A stretch of 64,000 bases of DNA from Staphylococcus edaphicus. Its GTDB lineage: Bacteria; Bacillota; Bacilli; Staphylococcales; Staphylococcaceae. Made by a program: the position numbers and the translations under genes. Where the stretch lies: positions 16,360 to 80,359 of the forward strand of contig NZ_MRZN01000010.1 of NCBI RefSeq assembly GCF_002614725.1, given 5' to 3'. Under the pieces are notes generated by a model. The model had not been told where the DNA came from and ran no database searches. It was given only the letters and a program-made list of their open reading frames with translations. Positions 47,609-56,842 of this stretch are shown piece after piece (position 1 is the first letter of the stretch; every line of letters starts with the position of its first letter).

Positions 47609-48023
47609 ATCTACAGAGTTATTAAATTTTAGGGATAGTATAATACGCTAAAAAAATAACGTATATTATGTTACTAGATTATGGAACGTGATGAAGAAAA
47701 ATAGTGAAGAATGTGAATTATGCTATATGTGAAAAACAGATGAATGAAATAGCAATGGTTTAGCTCTTTTTATTTAAGCTGTATAGACGATCGATATGTA
47801 GCTTAAATAATATTCAAATGAGAATTTACGCATTAATTGTGTAGGAAAATTTAATTAGAACCTGTGTAAATGTTAAGAGAAACACCTTATTCACAATAGT
47901 TATAGCAAAAAGCGGAAATGCTTACGATAAAGAAAAAGAACAAGCATATTTAAAACCGATAAAATTTAATTGAATTCTGATATTAAAAGCCTAAGCGTAT
48001 TATCATACGTTTAGGGTTATTTA

Positions 48024-48068
48024 TAAAAACAGATTGTTGAAGCCTGAATTAAAGGCTTCAACAATCTG
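48024..48068 (-). terminator. Minus-strand terminator
   Basis: 16-bp perfect stem CAGATTGTTGAAGCCT/AGGCTTCAACAATCTG; on the minus strand it is followed by TTTTTATAAAT. It probably ends the DUF4889-type transcript. Confidence 0.7.
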
Positions 48069-48255
48069 CAACTGAAATCATATTTCTCAAAAAGTCTGGT
48101 ACATGATTGATGCGTACTAAACTTATTTTATATTGTAAGTAGGTAATTGAATTGAAAATGCAATTCAAATCCAGTTTTTTAAATGATGGTCATACTTGTC
48201 AGGTGAAGGTAACGAAAAAATTTTGATAATTAGGTTTCTATCCTACTCCCACGAT

Positions 48256-48603
48256 TTACATACCTTTCATGTCACCCATGTCATGGATTTTCATCATTAA
48301 TCCATGAGGGATGTCATCATGGTTCACTACTTCCATTTTACTATAAGTAGCGTCACCATCAGATTTTATTAATTTAACAAAGTCTCCTTTTTTAGGTGAA
48401 AAATCAGATTTTGCTGGTAATTTAACATTTTTTTCAATTTTATGATCTTTTTCACTTATTACTTTTTCAGCTGTCGTTGTGTCTTTCATATAGCCGTAAT
48501 AAGTCTCCTTTTGACCGCTAGAAACCATCATTATAATTAATACAATAGCTAATATTAACATGATTGCACTTAAAACGATTGCGAATAATTTACCTTTTTT
48601 CAA
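48256..48603 (-). CDS. Small membrane protein, DUF4889-type
   Basis: This 115-residue protein starts at TTG (48601-48603), 7 bases after AAGGAGAG. It begins MKKGKLFAIVLSAIMLILAI with one strong membrane helix. The extracytoplasmic part has YYGYMKDTTTAEKVISEKD and ends in a His/Met-rich tail (HDDIPHGLMMKIHDMGDMKGM), a possible metal-binding patch. The open frame extends to 48711, but only the TTG has a ribosome binding site. I place it in the staphylococcal DUF4889 family from memory. Function unknown. Confidence 0.62.
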   Translation of the reverse strand: MKKGKLFAIVLSAIMLILAIVLIIMMVSSGQKETYYGYMKDTTTAEKVISEKDHKIEKNVKLPAKSDFSPKKGDFVKLIKSDGDATYSKMEVVNHDDIPHGLMMKIHDMGDMKGM

Positions 48604-48758
48604 TGCGAGACTCTCCTTTTCACTAGTTTCTTCTGTTATATCTAAATTTCTGTGACTTTGCAATTTAAAAGGTGTTATTTTAATACACGAGAATAAATTG
48701 AAAACGTACATAGAATAATATTGACCTATAGTTGATGAATGGAAACATCCAATTAATT

Positions 48759-50864
48759 CTAAGATGGCAGGATGCGTATATATTTTAATTCATCATGATG
48801 CAAAGTAAGCTGCAAAGGTGAACCGGATTGCACGAAGTGTTTGATTTCAGCTTTAGGAATAGTAGATTGTTTAATACACCACAATAATGATCTTTCAATA
48901 TAAGTGTCATTAAATGAAGCAGGAAGTGCGTAATCAATAAAACCATGTTCTCTATTTAGTGTTTGGATAAAAAGTGTTGCATTGGAAGGTAAATCATTTT
49001 CCTTTAAAACATACTTTAGAACTTCATGTGTCGATGACCTTTGATAGGGTGCATTAAACAGTAGTAAATGGATAGTTTGGTCCTCTTGTAAAATCATATA
49101 GTTTTGATGAAGCGCAATACGTTTACTGATGAATGGCTTTATAAATTGATATAAATACATTAATGGCTCATAGATACCATGATTGTTCATTAAGGCAATA
49201 TCATATGTATCTTTACGCATCAGCCCATAGCCAACGCCACTACCTTTTTGTAACATAATCAACATATGACACATAAGGTCTGTAGTTTGCAAAGGATATT
49301 TAGCATCATATACTAAAAATCCTTTTTTAGATAATTTTGTATAAACAAACTTTGAAGCGTCAATTTGAGTTTCTTCAATAAGTTTATTATAGTACTCAAA
49401 ATGACTCATAGAACTATTGAAACTGCTACTCTTTTGGTTAAGTAATACTTTGACTTTTTCTTGCTCGATATCAACAAAATGAAAATCGAAGCTAAGTTTA
49501 TTAAGCAAATTATATGCTTTCTTTAATGAAGGGGACTGTTCTATTACACCTTCAACAGTGATGGCTATTTTGATATTGAGATTTACATTGTAATTTTTTA
49601 TTTTAATATATAAACGATTAATATCTGCTAGAGATAAATATGTGGCATCTAATAACATTAGAAAATTGTAATCACGCTTTTGTTTGATATACTCAGGTTT
49701 GAATTTTAAAAATTGAACTATCATCTTCTCTATGAAATCAAATTGCGTTAGAGATTTAATTCTTATAGCGATACCGACATAATTTGAAAATAACGCATCT
49801 ATAAAGTCTATCATGCCAGTGATGCTTAAACGATCTAAGGCTAAATTTCGACTGTTATTAATTAAAATGTAGGCATTGGTTAAATCTTTAAAGCTAAGTT
49901 TGGTATTATAGTCCGATTGCACAATATCCATTAAATTATCAACATGTATAAAGACGGTGGGTATTTTCATATCATCATTAAAAGTTAGTTGATTTAAGTC
50001 TATGGTGATTTGATTTATAGCACGAGGTTTATCTAATGTATACGTTTCTAAAACATTTTGATAAGGGCTAATATCTTCATTAACTAGTTGTATGGTCATT
50101 TCGTGTTTGTTTTGAAATTTTTTTCGAAACGCATTTGGTGTCATTTGTAGAAAATTTCTAAATTGTTGAGTGTAGTTGGAATAATGATTAAAACCAATCT
50201 GTTCTGAAATATGATAAATTGTTTGCTTACTTTGAACAAGTTTAGAAAGTGAAAGCGTAATTTTTAAACTCGTAATATAGTTTTTAAAACTCATACCCAA
50301 GTGCTTTTTGAATAAAATTGAAATATATGGCGCTGATATATAAAATGTCTTGGATACGTCTTTGGATAGAAGTGGTAGCGATATATTAGTATTAATGAAT
50401 TCTGTTATTTTATTTAGTAAAGTGTTTTCAGTATCAATCGTTGGAATATATACAGAGTTATCTTCAATTTTAGTTTCTTTGTTTAATATAGCGATGATTT
50501 CTGTGACTTTTGACGCATCAATATTAGATGTTTGGTTTAGTTGTTGAATCATAGTCAAAATTTGGTGTTTTAAATATGGTTCAGAATTGAGTAATTTAAA
50601 GTTATAATTGCAATTGAAGAAATTTTTTTCTAAATCAAGAAAACATCTGATAGGTATGCAGATTTCTACGAGTTGTTGCGCATAGGTTATCTGAAATAAA
50701 TCGCAATGATTAATGATCATGATACGATTTCCAGCCGAGATCGTTCTTCCGTTTATAGCCATGTCTAGATGATTATTTAATGAAAATAATAATATTACTT
50801 GATCGATACAACGGCGTGTGACGGTATTTAAATACTCGTGTATACATAAAGTCGTATTGTCCAT
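48759..50864 (-). CDS. rsp: AraC-family global regulator Rsp
   Basis: From ATG 50862-50864 the protein is 701 residues, the length of S. aureus Rsp (repressor of surface proteins). A C-terminal AraC-type HTH would be usual, but here the HTH lies in the middle (~150-260: ISAPYISILFKKHLGMSFKN and IYHISEQIGFNHYSNYTQQF, RNFLQMTPNAFRKKF). An N-terminal cupin-like domain precedes it, and a large C-terminal domain like a GH39-type barrel follows, the known Rsp/Rbf layout. AGGAG lies 11 bases before the ATG. The order sarZ-rsp-scrA also matches S. aureus. Confidence 0.82.
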   Translation of the reverse strand: MDNTTLCIHEYLNTVTRRCIDQVILLFSLNNHLDMAINGRTISAGNRIMIINHCDLFQITYAQQLVEICIPIRCFLDLEKNFFNCNYNFKLLNSEPYLKHQILTMIQQLNQTSNIDASKVTEIIAILNKETKIEDNSVYIPTIDTENTLLNKITEFINTNISLPLLSKDVSKTFYISAPYISILFKKHLGMSFKNYITSLKITLSLSKLVQSKQTIYHISEQIGFNHYSNYTQQFRNFLQMTPNAFRKKFQNKHEMTIQLVNEDISPYQNVLETYTLDKPRAINQITIDLNQLTFNDDMKIPTVFIHVDNLMDIVQSDYNTKLSFKDLTNAYILINNSRNLALDRLSITGMIDFIDALFSNYVGIAIRIKSLTQFDFIEKMIVQFLKFKPEYIKQKRDYNFLMLLDATYLSLADINRLYIKIKNYNVNLNIKIAITVEGVIEQSPSLKKAYNLLNKLSFDFHFVDIEQEKVKVLLNQKSSSFNSSMSHFEYYNKLIEETQIDASKFVYTKLSKKGFLVYDAKYPLQTTDLMCHMLIMLQKGSGVGYGLMRKDTYDIALMNNHGIYEPLMYLYQFIKPFISKRIALHQNYMILQEDQTIHLLLFNAPYQRSSTHEVLKYVLKENDLPSNATLFIQTLNREHGFIDYALPASFNDTYIERSLLWCIKQSTIPKAEIKHFVQSGSPLQLTLHHDELKYIRILPS

Positions 50865-51091
50865 TGTAAAAGCAGCTCCTGAGATTAAATTAAAACGCAA
50901 TAATTATATTGGATAAAATACATTATATTATAAAAAGTTGAGAATTTTAATCCTTTAAATATAAATATTTTTATATCTTGCAAAGTGATTTAATAACAAA
51001 AAATTAAATTTTTCGCAATGTAATGCGAGAGGCTGAAAATTTTTGCGATAAATACAGTTAATTTTTAAATCAAATTCAGAGGAGGAATACG

Positions 51092-51667
51092 ATGGAACAT
51101 ATCTATTCTGATTTTTATAAACAACCTGTCAAAATAACTGAACGTAAGCCAGATGTGTTAGGTGTTGTACTTCATGACGATGCTGAAAATTATCAAGCTA
51201 AAGATTACATTGACTGGTTAAAAAAGAGAATAACCAATCATGAATTGGAAAAGGGGTGGGCGTGCGTATATGTCGATATGCATACTTGTTATTGGTTTCA
51301 TCCATCTGAATATACAGAATGGCATTGTGGCAACACATTTGCAAATACACATTATATAGGCATAGAACGTTGTCAATCGAAAATAAATGGAGTACTAAAT
51401 GATAAGGCATTTATGCGTAATGAGGAAGCGAGTTTCAAAATTGCTGCTTTGCTATTAAAAAAGTATCAATTACCTGTAAATCGACAAACAGTAAGATTGC
51501 ATAAAGAGTTTTTTGAAACTGAATGTCCTGCGCGAGCGTGGTCAATTCATTTAGGAAATGTGAAGACAAACCAAGAGAACATAGAGAAATTAAAAGATTA
51601 TTTTATTGAAAGGATTAAATCGTATGATAATTACAGCTCAGAGAAGACGCTAGATATCATAGGCTAA
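51092..51667 (+). CDS. N-acetylmuramoyl-L-alanine amidase domain protein without signal peptide
   Basis: This 191-residue protein is a single Amidase_2-type domain. Zinc ligands fit GVVLHDDAENYQ, YIGIERCQ (substrate region) and RLHKEFFETECPARAW (His and Cys, as H-x-...-C-P). Such enzymes cut the bond between MurNAc and the stem peptide. There is no signal peptide, membrane segment or cell-wall-binding domain, so export is unclear; it looks like the catalytic part of a phage endolysin or autolysin. AGAGGAGG precedes the ATG. It stands between rsp and the ScrA-like gene. Confidence 0.72.
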   Translation: MEHIYSDFYKQPVKITERKPDVLGVVLHDDAENYQAKDYIDWLKKRITNHELEKGWACVYVDMHTCYWFHPSEYTEWHCGNTFANTHYIGIERCQSKINGVLNDKAFMRNEEASFKIAALLLKKYQLPVNRQTVRLHKEFFETECPARAWSIHLGNVKTNQENIEKLKDYFIERIKSYDNYSSEKTLDIIG

Positions 51668-51694
51668 AATGATATATATAATAATGTGAGTATA

Positions 51695-51723
51695 TTGCAT
51701 TCTTTAATGGAACCGGTTACAAT
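51695..51723 (+). promoter_or_regulatory. scrA: Promoter of the ScrA-like gene
   Basis: TTGCAT (51695-51700), 17-base spacer, TACAAT (51718-51723). Confidence 0.65.
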
Positions 51724-51751
51724 AAGTGTGAAGTATTTTGGTACCGGTTCC
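51709..51751. promoter_or_regulatory. Paired ACCGGT operators at the ScrA-like gene
   Basis: GGAACCGGTTAC (51709-51720, inside the spacer and -10) and GGTACCGGTTCC (51740-51751, after the expected start) are inverted copies. Their ACCGGT cores are 31 bases apart, about three helical turns, which suits a looping or paired repressor. Confidence 0.65.
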
Positions 51752-51771
51752 GTTGATTAGGAGGGAAATGA

Positions 51772-53211
51772 ATGAATTATAAACAATCTGCAGTAGAGAT
51801 ATTGAGTGCAATCGGAGGAGAAGAGAATGTTGATGCAATGGCACATTGTGCTACACGTTTACGACTTGTATTGAAAGATGAAAATTTAGTTGATGAAAAA
51901 ATATTGAGTGAAATGGATATTGTTAAGGGTACATTTTCTACAGGGGGCCAATATCAAATTATTGTTGGCTCTGGAACAGTAAATAAAATATTTAATGAAT
52001 TAGAAAAGATCACAGGTAAAGAAGCTTCTACTACTGAAGTTAAAGTCCAAGGAAATAAAAAGATGAATCCATTTCAGCAATTTGTGAAAATGTTATCGGA
52101 TATCTTCGTACCAATTATACCTGCTATAGTGGCTGGCGGTTTATTAATGGGAATTAATAATATTTTAACGGCGCCAGGTATCTTTTATGATGGGCAATCT
52201 TTAATTGAAGTACATAACCAGTTTAAAGGTTTAGCTGAAATGATAAATGTCTTTGCAAATGCACCGTTCACATTGTTACCAATATTAATTGGTTTTAGTG
52301 CTGCGAAACGATTTGGGGGTAATGCATTTCTAGGTGCTGCTTTAGGGATGATACTAGTACATCCAGATTTAATGAGTGCCTATGATTATCCAAAAGCATT
52401 AGAAGCAGGAAAAGCGATTCCTCACTGGGACATCTTTGGATTAGACATTAATCAAGTTGGTTATCAAGGGCAAGTTCTGCCAATGTTGGTAGCATCCTAT
52501 ATACTTGTGACGTTTGAAAAAGCATTACGTAGGGTGATACCAACAGTCTTAGATAATTTACTTACACCATTACTCTCAATTTTAGTTACGGCATTTATTA
52601 CATTTTCATTTGTAGGTCCTATTACACGTACGTTGGGATATTGGTTATCAGATGGTCTAACTTGGCTATATGAATTTGGCGGTGCACTTGGTGGACTGAT
52701 TTTCGGATTGCTTTATGCCCCAATTGTCATCACTGGCATGCATCATAGTTTTATAGCAATTGAGACTCAATTGATTGCTGATAGTGCCTCAACAGGGGGA
52801 TCATTCATATTCCCAATTGCGACAATGTCGAACATTGCGCAAGGTGCAGCAGCATTAGCAGCTTTCTTTATTGTTAAAGAAAATAAAAAACTTAAAGGTG
52901 TAGCTTCTGCAGCTGGCATCTCTGCCTTACTAGGGATTACGGAACCAGCAATGTTTGGTGTTAACTTAAAATTAAGATATCCATTTATTGGTGCAATAGT
53001 TGGTTCAGGATTAGGTGCCGCTTACATATCTTTCTTCAAAGTTAAAGCCATTGCATTAGGTACAGCTGGCATACCTGGGTTTATTTCGATAAGTGGTCAA
53101 AATGATGGCTGGCTACATTATGGTATTGGTATGGTTATTGCATTTATCGTAGCATTTGGTTTAACATATGCTTTATCTTATAAAAAAAGTAACAAAACGA
53201 TTTCAACTTAA
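51772..53211 (+). CDS. scrA: Sucrose-type PTS permease EIIBC (ScrA-like)
   Basis: This 479-residue EIIB-EIIC protein has no EIIA domain, like staphylococcal ScrA, which borrows the glucose EIIA. The phosphocysteine is in MAHCATRLRLVLK (about Cys26). The EIIC part (~105-470) has about ten helices and GITEPAMFGVNLK. Its position beside rsp and corA matches S. aureus scrA; no sucrose hydrolase or regulator gene is next to it. AGGAGGG is 6 bases before the ATG. Trehalose-type permeases are similar, so the sugar is probable rather than certain. Confidence 0.83.
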   Translation: MNYKQSAVEILSAIGGEENVDAMAHCATRLRLVLKDENLVDEKILSEMDIVKGTFSTGGQYQIIVGSGTVNKIFNELEKITGKEASTTEVKVQGNKKMNPFQQFVKMLSDIFVPIIPAIVAGGLLMGINNILTAPGIFYDGQSLIEVHNQFKGLAEMINVFANAPFTLLPILIGFSAAKRFGGNAFLGAALGMILVHPDLMSAYDYPKALEAGKAIPHWDIFGLDINQVGYQGQVLPMLVASYILVTFEKALRRVIPTVLDNLLTPLLSILVTAFITFSFVGPITRTLGYWLSDGLTWLYEFGGALGGLIFGLLYAPIVITGMHHSFIAIETQLIADSASTGGSFIFPIATMSNIAQGAAALAAFFIVKENKKLKGVASAAGISALLGITEPAMFGVNLKLRYPFIGAIVGSGLGAAYISFFKVKAIALGTAGIPGFISISGQNDGWLHYGIGMVIAFIVAFGLTYALSYKKSNKTIST

Positions 53212-53212
53212 G

Positions 53213-53250
53213 TAAAAGCACACATGCTTCAATGAGCATGTGTGCTTTTA
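53213..53250. terminator. Bidirectional terminator
   Basis: 15-bp stem AAAAGCACACATGCT/AGCATGTGTGCTTTT between the convergent scrA and corA genes. Confidence 0.9.
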
Positions 53251-53258
53251 TTTAAGTT

Positions 53259-54197
53259 TCATAATTTTTGTTTGCGCCATAAAAATGCGCCTACAATAGA
53301 CACAATGATAAGCGAAATACCGATAACAATGATCCATGAAATATAGCTATGATCATCGATGGGCAATGGTACATTCATACCAAAAAAACTAAAGACCAGT
53401 GTTGGTAAAGTTAAAAATACAGTGAAAAGTGTTAACGTCTTCATGGTGTTGTTCATTTCGTTTGAAAGTAAAGAAGCATAAGACGTAGTGATACTTTCTA
53501 GGATGTCGGTATAAAGTCTTGTGGTTTCTAGCGCTTGGTTATTTTCTATGACTAAATCTTCTAAAATATCTTCGTCTTCGTCAAATCGTTTAAGTGCTGG
53601 AAGTCTAAAGAGTTTTTTGACTATACTCTCGTTTCCTTTTAGCGCTGCTAAAAAATAAACTAAACTTTTTTCCACTTCCATTAAATTATATAATTGTTTG
53701 TTTGTAACATTATTTTTTAAGTCACGCTCTATACGCAAACGTGTTTTGTTAAGTAATCGTAAGTTTCTATTATAATGGTTCGAAATGGTAAGTATTATAT
53801 TTAACGCAAAGCGACTGTGAAAATGAAGATTAATATTTTGACGTGCAAAATTATCGAGAAATTCATTTTCAACATTACAAACCGTAATAATTTTTTTGTT
53901 ACCAATAATGATGCCTAATGGAATGGTAATAAAGGACAGTACTTTTAAATTCGTGTCATTAACAATCGGCAAGTCGAGAATGATTAATGAATAACGTGTA
54001 TCTTCGTCGTATTCTACTCGAGCGCTTTCTTCTGAATCTAGTGGATCTCGAATAAAATCTTCAGGTATGTCATAGCGGTCAATCAAAGTTTCTATCTCTT
54101 CCCAATTTGGATCAACGACATTAATCCATGATGCAGTTTGATCTAAGTCAGAATGGATGATCTCTTGGGTTTGGGAATGTTTGTAAGCAGTTATCAT
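53259..54197 (-). CDS. corA: CorA-family magnesium/cobalt transporter
   Basis: This pentameric divalent-cation channel is 312 residues. A large cytoplasmic domain (~1-245) is followed by two C-terminal helices; the GMN motif is in FSFFGMNVPLP (residues ~272-274), and the tail is basic (WRKQKL). The ribosome binding site is weak (AAAGGACA, about 13 bases from the ATG). Mg2+ is the likely main substrate. Confidence 0.93.
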   Translation of the reverse strand: MITAYKHSQTQEIIHSDLDQTASWINVVDPNWEEIETLIDRYDIPEDFIRDPLDSEESARVEYDEDTRYSLIILDLPIVNDTNLKVLSFITIPLGIIIGNKKIITVCNVENEFLDNFARQNINLHFHSRFALNIILTISNHYNRNLRLLNKTRLRIERDLKNNVTNKQLYNLMEVEKSLVYFLAALKGNESIVKKLFRLPALKRFDEDEDILEDLVIENNQALETTRLYTDILESITTSYASLLSNEMNNTMKTLTLFTVFLTLPTLVFSFFGMNVPLPIDDHSYISWIIVIGISLIIVSIVGAFLWRKQKL

Positions 54198-54277
54198 TAT
54201 GCAACGATGTCCTTTCTTTAAAACTCTTTTTAATATTAGCGGAGAAATATTAAATTGACAAGTATACTAAAATATCA

Positions 54278-54883
54278 TTAATTTAATTGTGAATTTGCCA
54301 TTAAACGTAAAGGGCCATTAAAAATAATTTTAAATAAATAGTCAACAACGATATCAGGTTCCATTCTATTTGTGTCTTGAACCCAATGTTTAATAAAAGA
54401 AAAAGTGGCGCCAAACACATAGCTGTGGAAATAATCTAAAGGAATGCCGGAGATATTGTTTTCACCATTTACATTTTTAGACATGTTCTCAAACATGAGT
54501 TCAGAAATTTTTTCTTCTATATGACTTTTACGCTCTAATTTGAAAATGACCTGATAAAATTCGATATTATTATTAATATGATCAATGATGTTTTTTAGTA
54601 CCTTTTCAGAAAAATATTTTGCAAATGCTTCTATTGTTAAGTCTTGAATCAGCACCTCATAAAAGCGAATTTCTACAGCTAATCCAGCGATATATTCATC
54701 TTCCATATCAGAAAGTAAGATATATTTATCTTCATAATGTAGATAAAAAGTGCCACGATTGATATCTGCTAAGTTCGTTATATCTTGTATTGTAATTTGT
54801 TCTAATTCTTTTACTTTAAGTAATTGAATAAATGCATTTTTTATTGCGCGTTTTGTCTTACGTACACGACAATCTTCTGTCAT
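54278..54883 (-). CDS. TetR-family transcriptional regulator
   Basis: This 201-residue repressor has an N-terminal HTH: TKRAIKNAFIQLLKVKELEQ, ITIQDITNLADINRGTFYLHY. The C-terminal ligand domain resembles the TetR_C_33-type group common in Gram-positives. It is divergent from a YhgE/Pip-type membrane protein gene, which it probably controls; AGTATACT in the shared region (54974-54981) is a candidate operator core. AAAGGAG precedes the ATG. Confidence 0.87.
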   Translation of the reverse strand: MTEDCRVRKTKRAIKNAFIQLLKVKELEQITIQDITNLADINRGTFYLHYEDKYILLSDMEDEYIAGLAVEIRFYEVLIQDLTIEAFAKYFSEKVLKNIIDHINNNIEFYQVIFKLERKSHIEEKISELMFENMSKNVNGENNISGIPLDYFHSYVFGATFSFIKHWVQDTNRMEPDIVVDYLFKIIFNGPLRLMANSQLN

Positions 54884-54962
54884 ATTAGAGCAACTCCTTT
54901 ATCATTAATAGACAAATAAGGGCAAAGTGTCGTTAAAAGAACAATATAATTAGCTTTGCATA

Positions 54963-54990
54963 TTGTATATTAAAGTATACTCATTATAAT
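54963..54990 (+). promoter_or_regulatory. Promoter with AGTATACT palindrome
   Basis: TTGTAT (54963-54968), 16-base spacer, TATAAT (54985-54990); the spacer contains AGTATACT. Confidence 0.5.
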
Positions 54991-55041
54991 AAACAAAGTA
55001 GTCTTTAATCAACAAGGTGTTTAATAAGGAGGTAAGTTAAT

Positions 55042-56331
55042 ATGAATATTTTTAAAAGTAAACTATTATGGATTGCACCTATAGCAATTTTAATTATACT
55101 TGCAATTTTTTCAATTGCATTTTATCCGGCATATAATCCTAAGCCTAAGGAGTTACCTATAGCTATCGTTAACCATGATGAAGGAACTTCTATACAAAAT
55201 AAAGATATTAATATCGGCAAGAATTTAGAGGATAAATTATTAGATAGTGACTCTGATACAATAAAATGGGTAAAGGTCGATAATGAAAAAGAAGTTCGTA
55301 AAGGACTAGATGAACAAAAATATTATGGTGCAGCAATGTTTGAAAAAGATTTTTCAAAACATGCCATGAGTAAAACACAAAAAGTAGTCATGGACAGTAA
55401 AAAACAAGAAATGCAAGATAAAGTCAAATCAGGTGAAATGCCAGCAGAACAAGCTAAGCAAATGCAAAGTCAAATGGCTAAATCAGGTGCGACACAAGAT
55501 GTTAAAGTGAAACGCGCAGAATTTAAAACATTGACAAATAATGGTGCGAATATGCAGGCATCTCAAATTTCAGCTAATGTATTAAAAGGCATTGGTGACA
55601 ATTTAAATAAACAAATTGCTCAACAAAGCTTAGATACTATAGAAAAGCAAGATGTTCAAGTAAGTGCGAATGATATTAAAGGGCTTACAAATCCTGTGGA
55701 TGTAGTAGATCAAAAAGTAAATAAAGTAAAAGACCATCAAGGTAATGGTAATGCATCGTTCTTAATGTTTATGCCAGTATGGATTAGCTCAATTGTCGCT
55801 TCTATATTGTTGTTCTATGCTTTTAGAACATCTGGAAATATTAAAGTTTCACACAGATTAATTGCGTCATTAGGTCAATTAGGCGTAGGTGTTGTGACCG
55901 CATTGATTGGTGGGTTTGGTTATGTATACTTTATGTCAGTAGTACAAGGATTTGATTTTCCAGAAATCAATAAAATAGGCCTGTTTGTTTCAATCGCATT
56001 ATTAGGATTTATAGGGCTTATTTTAGGGGTGATGACTTGGTTAGGAATGAAATCAATTCCAATATTCTTTATTGCAATGTTCTTTAGCATGCAACTTGTG
56101 ATGTTCCCTAAACAAATGTTACCAAAGTTCTATCAAGATTATATTGTAAGCTGGAACCCATTCACGCATTATGGTGAGTATTTAAGAGAGCTACTTTATA
56201 TGGACCAACCACTAGAAATGAATGCGACTATGTGGATGTTTGTAGGATTTATTATCTTTGGTATAGTATCTTCAATTAGTGCTGCTATGATAAGAAAACA
56301 TAGTGATAAACGTACAGAGATTCCGTCATAA
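55042..56331 (+). CDS. YhgE/Pip-type ABC-2-like membrane protein
   Basis: This 429-residue membrane protein has the ABC-2/YhgE-Pip layout: one N-terminal helix (LLWIAPIAILIILAIFSIAF), then a long extracytoplasmic domain (~35-240), Q/K-rich with EQAKQMQSQMAKSGA, then about five C-terminal helices. The motif VNHDEGTSIQNKDINIG near residue 45 is typical. No ATPase gene is adjacent. Family members act in ESX-type secretion linked systems, drug tolerance or phage infection; here the TetR neighbour suggests inducible efflux or envelope stress. AAGGAGG precedes the ATG. Confidence 0.82.
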   Translation: MNIFKSKLLWIAPIAILIILAIFSIAFYPAYNPKPKELPIAIVNHDEGTSIQNKDINIGKNLEDKLLDSDSDTIKWVKVDNEKEVRKGLDEQKYYGAAMFEKDFSKHAMSKTQKVVMDSKKQEMQDKVKSGEMPAEQAKQMQSQMAKSGATQDVKVKRAEFKTLTNNGANMQASQISANVLKGIGDNLNKQIAQQSLDTIEKQDVQVSANDIKGLTNPVDVVDQKVNKVKDHQGNGNASFLMFMPVWISSIVASILLFYAFRTSGNIKVSHRLIASLGQLGVGVVTALIGGFGYVYFMSVVQGFDFPEINKIGLFVSIALLGFIGLILGVMTWLGMKSIPIFFIAMFFSMQLVMFPKQMLPKFYQDYIVSWNPFTHYGEYLRELLYMDQPLEMNATMWMFVGFIIFGIVSSISAAMIRKHSDKRTEIPS

Positions 56332-56387
56332 ATATAGACTCATATCATTGCTTAAAACAGATAGTTACTCAGAACCTATCTCTGTGG

Positions 56388-56424
56388 CTGTCGTCAAAGT
56401 AAAATACTTTGGCGACAGTTTTTT
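56388..56424 (+). terminator. Rho-independent terminator
   Basis: 13-bp stem CTGTCGTCAAAGT/ACTTTGGCGACAG (one G-T pair) followed by a T run, after the YhgE-type gene. Confidence 0.88.
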
Positions 56425-56771
56425 GTATGCTTTCTGTGTGTGCATTACTTTAGTCTGTAATTTTTGACAAGTGTTTTTACTCGATAATGACGTTATCGAG
56501 CAGTACGTTGTTAAACCTGTTGGATGAAGTAATGAACACGAAAATTAATGAAGCGGGTTTATCTTGATATTTAGAATTTAGTTTTTATAAAATAAAGATC
56601 TTCTTATATTAGTAAATATATAATGAGTTAAGCCAAAGCATAAATTGCGATGAACATTTTTGTTAATTTTACTAAATTTATTCTAAAAACTATTAATTTA
56701 TTATATATACAAAAATAGCAAAATGAGAGAAATCCAGTAATGACAGTTTTTTCAACAAGGGTATCTTTATT

Positions 56772-56788
56772 TTGTAATGACATTACAA
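56772..56788. promoter_or_regulatory. Perfect 17-base palindrome upstream of the Na/Pi gene
   Basis: TTGTAATG-A-CATTACAA, about 100 bases before the gene. The shape recalls Fur-family boxes but does not fit Fur, PerR or Zur consensus. Confidence 0.5.
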
Positions 56789-56825
56789 TTTTATTTAGTA
56801 AGCAACCTCACATTTTAATATTCAT

Positions 56826-56842
56826 TTAACAATAACTTAACA
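56826..56842 (+). promoter_or_regulatory. PhoP-box-like direct repeat
   Basis: TTAACA-ATAAC-TTAACA: two perfect TTAACA units 11 bases apart, the spacing of PhoP tandem repeats in Bacillus. It lies about 50 bases before the Na/Pi cotransporter gene. Confidence 0.6.

Larger units (their letters stand above)
47531..48255. other. 725-base gene-poor region with hairpins
   Basis: Contains the terminator 47563-47608, a stem CCTAAGCGTAT/ATACGTTTAGG (47990-48015), the minus-strand terminator 48024-48068, and a perfect small stem TTGAATTG/CAATTCAA near 48148. A short open stretch at about 47850-47973 (ending IAKSGNAYDKEKEQAYLK...) has no start codon or ribosome binding site and may be a decayed gene end. 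Confidence 0.5.

Noticed and set aside
47850..47973. Open stretch ending IAKSGNAYDKEKEQAYLKPI
   Set aside because: No start codon or ribosome binding site; too short to assign. Possibly a gene remnant, but not supportable.
51709..51751. RAT-type antiterminator at the ScrA-like gene
   Set aside because: The repeats do not match the RAT consensus and lie across the promoter and start site, so DNA operators fit better.
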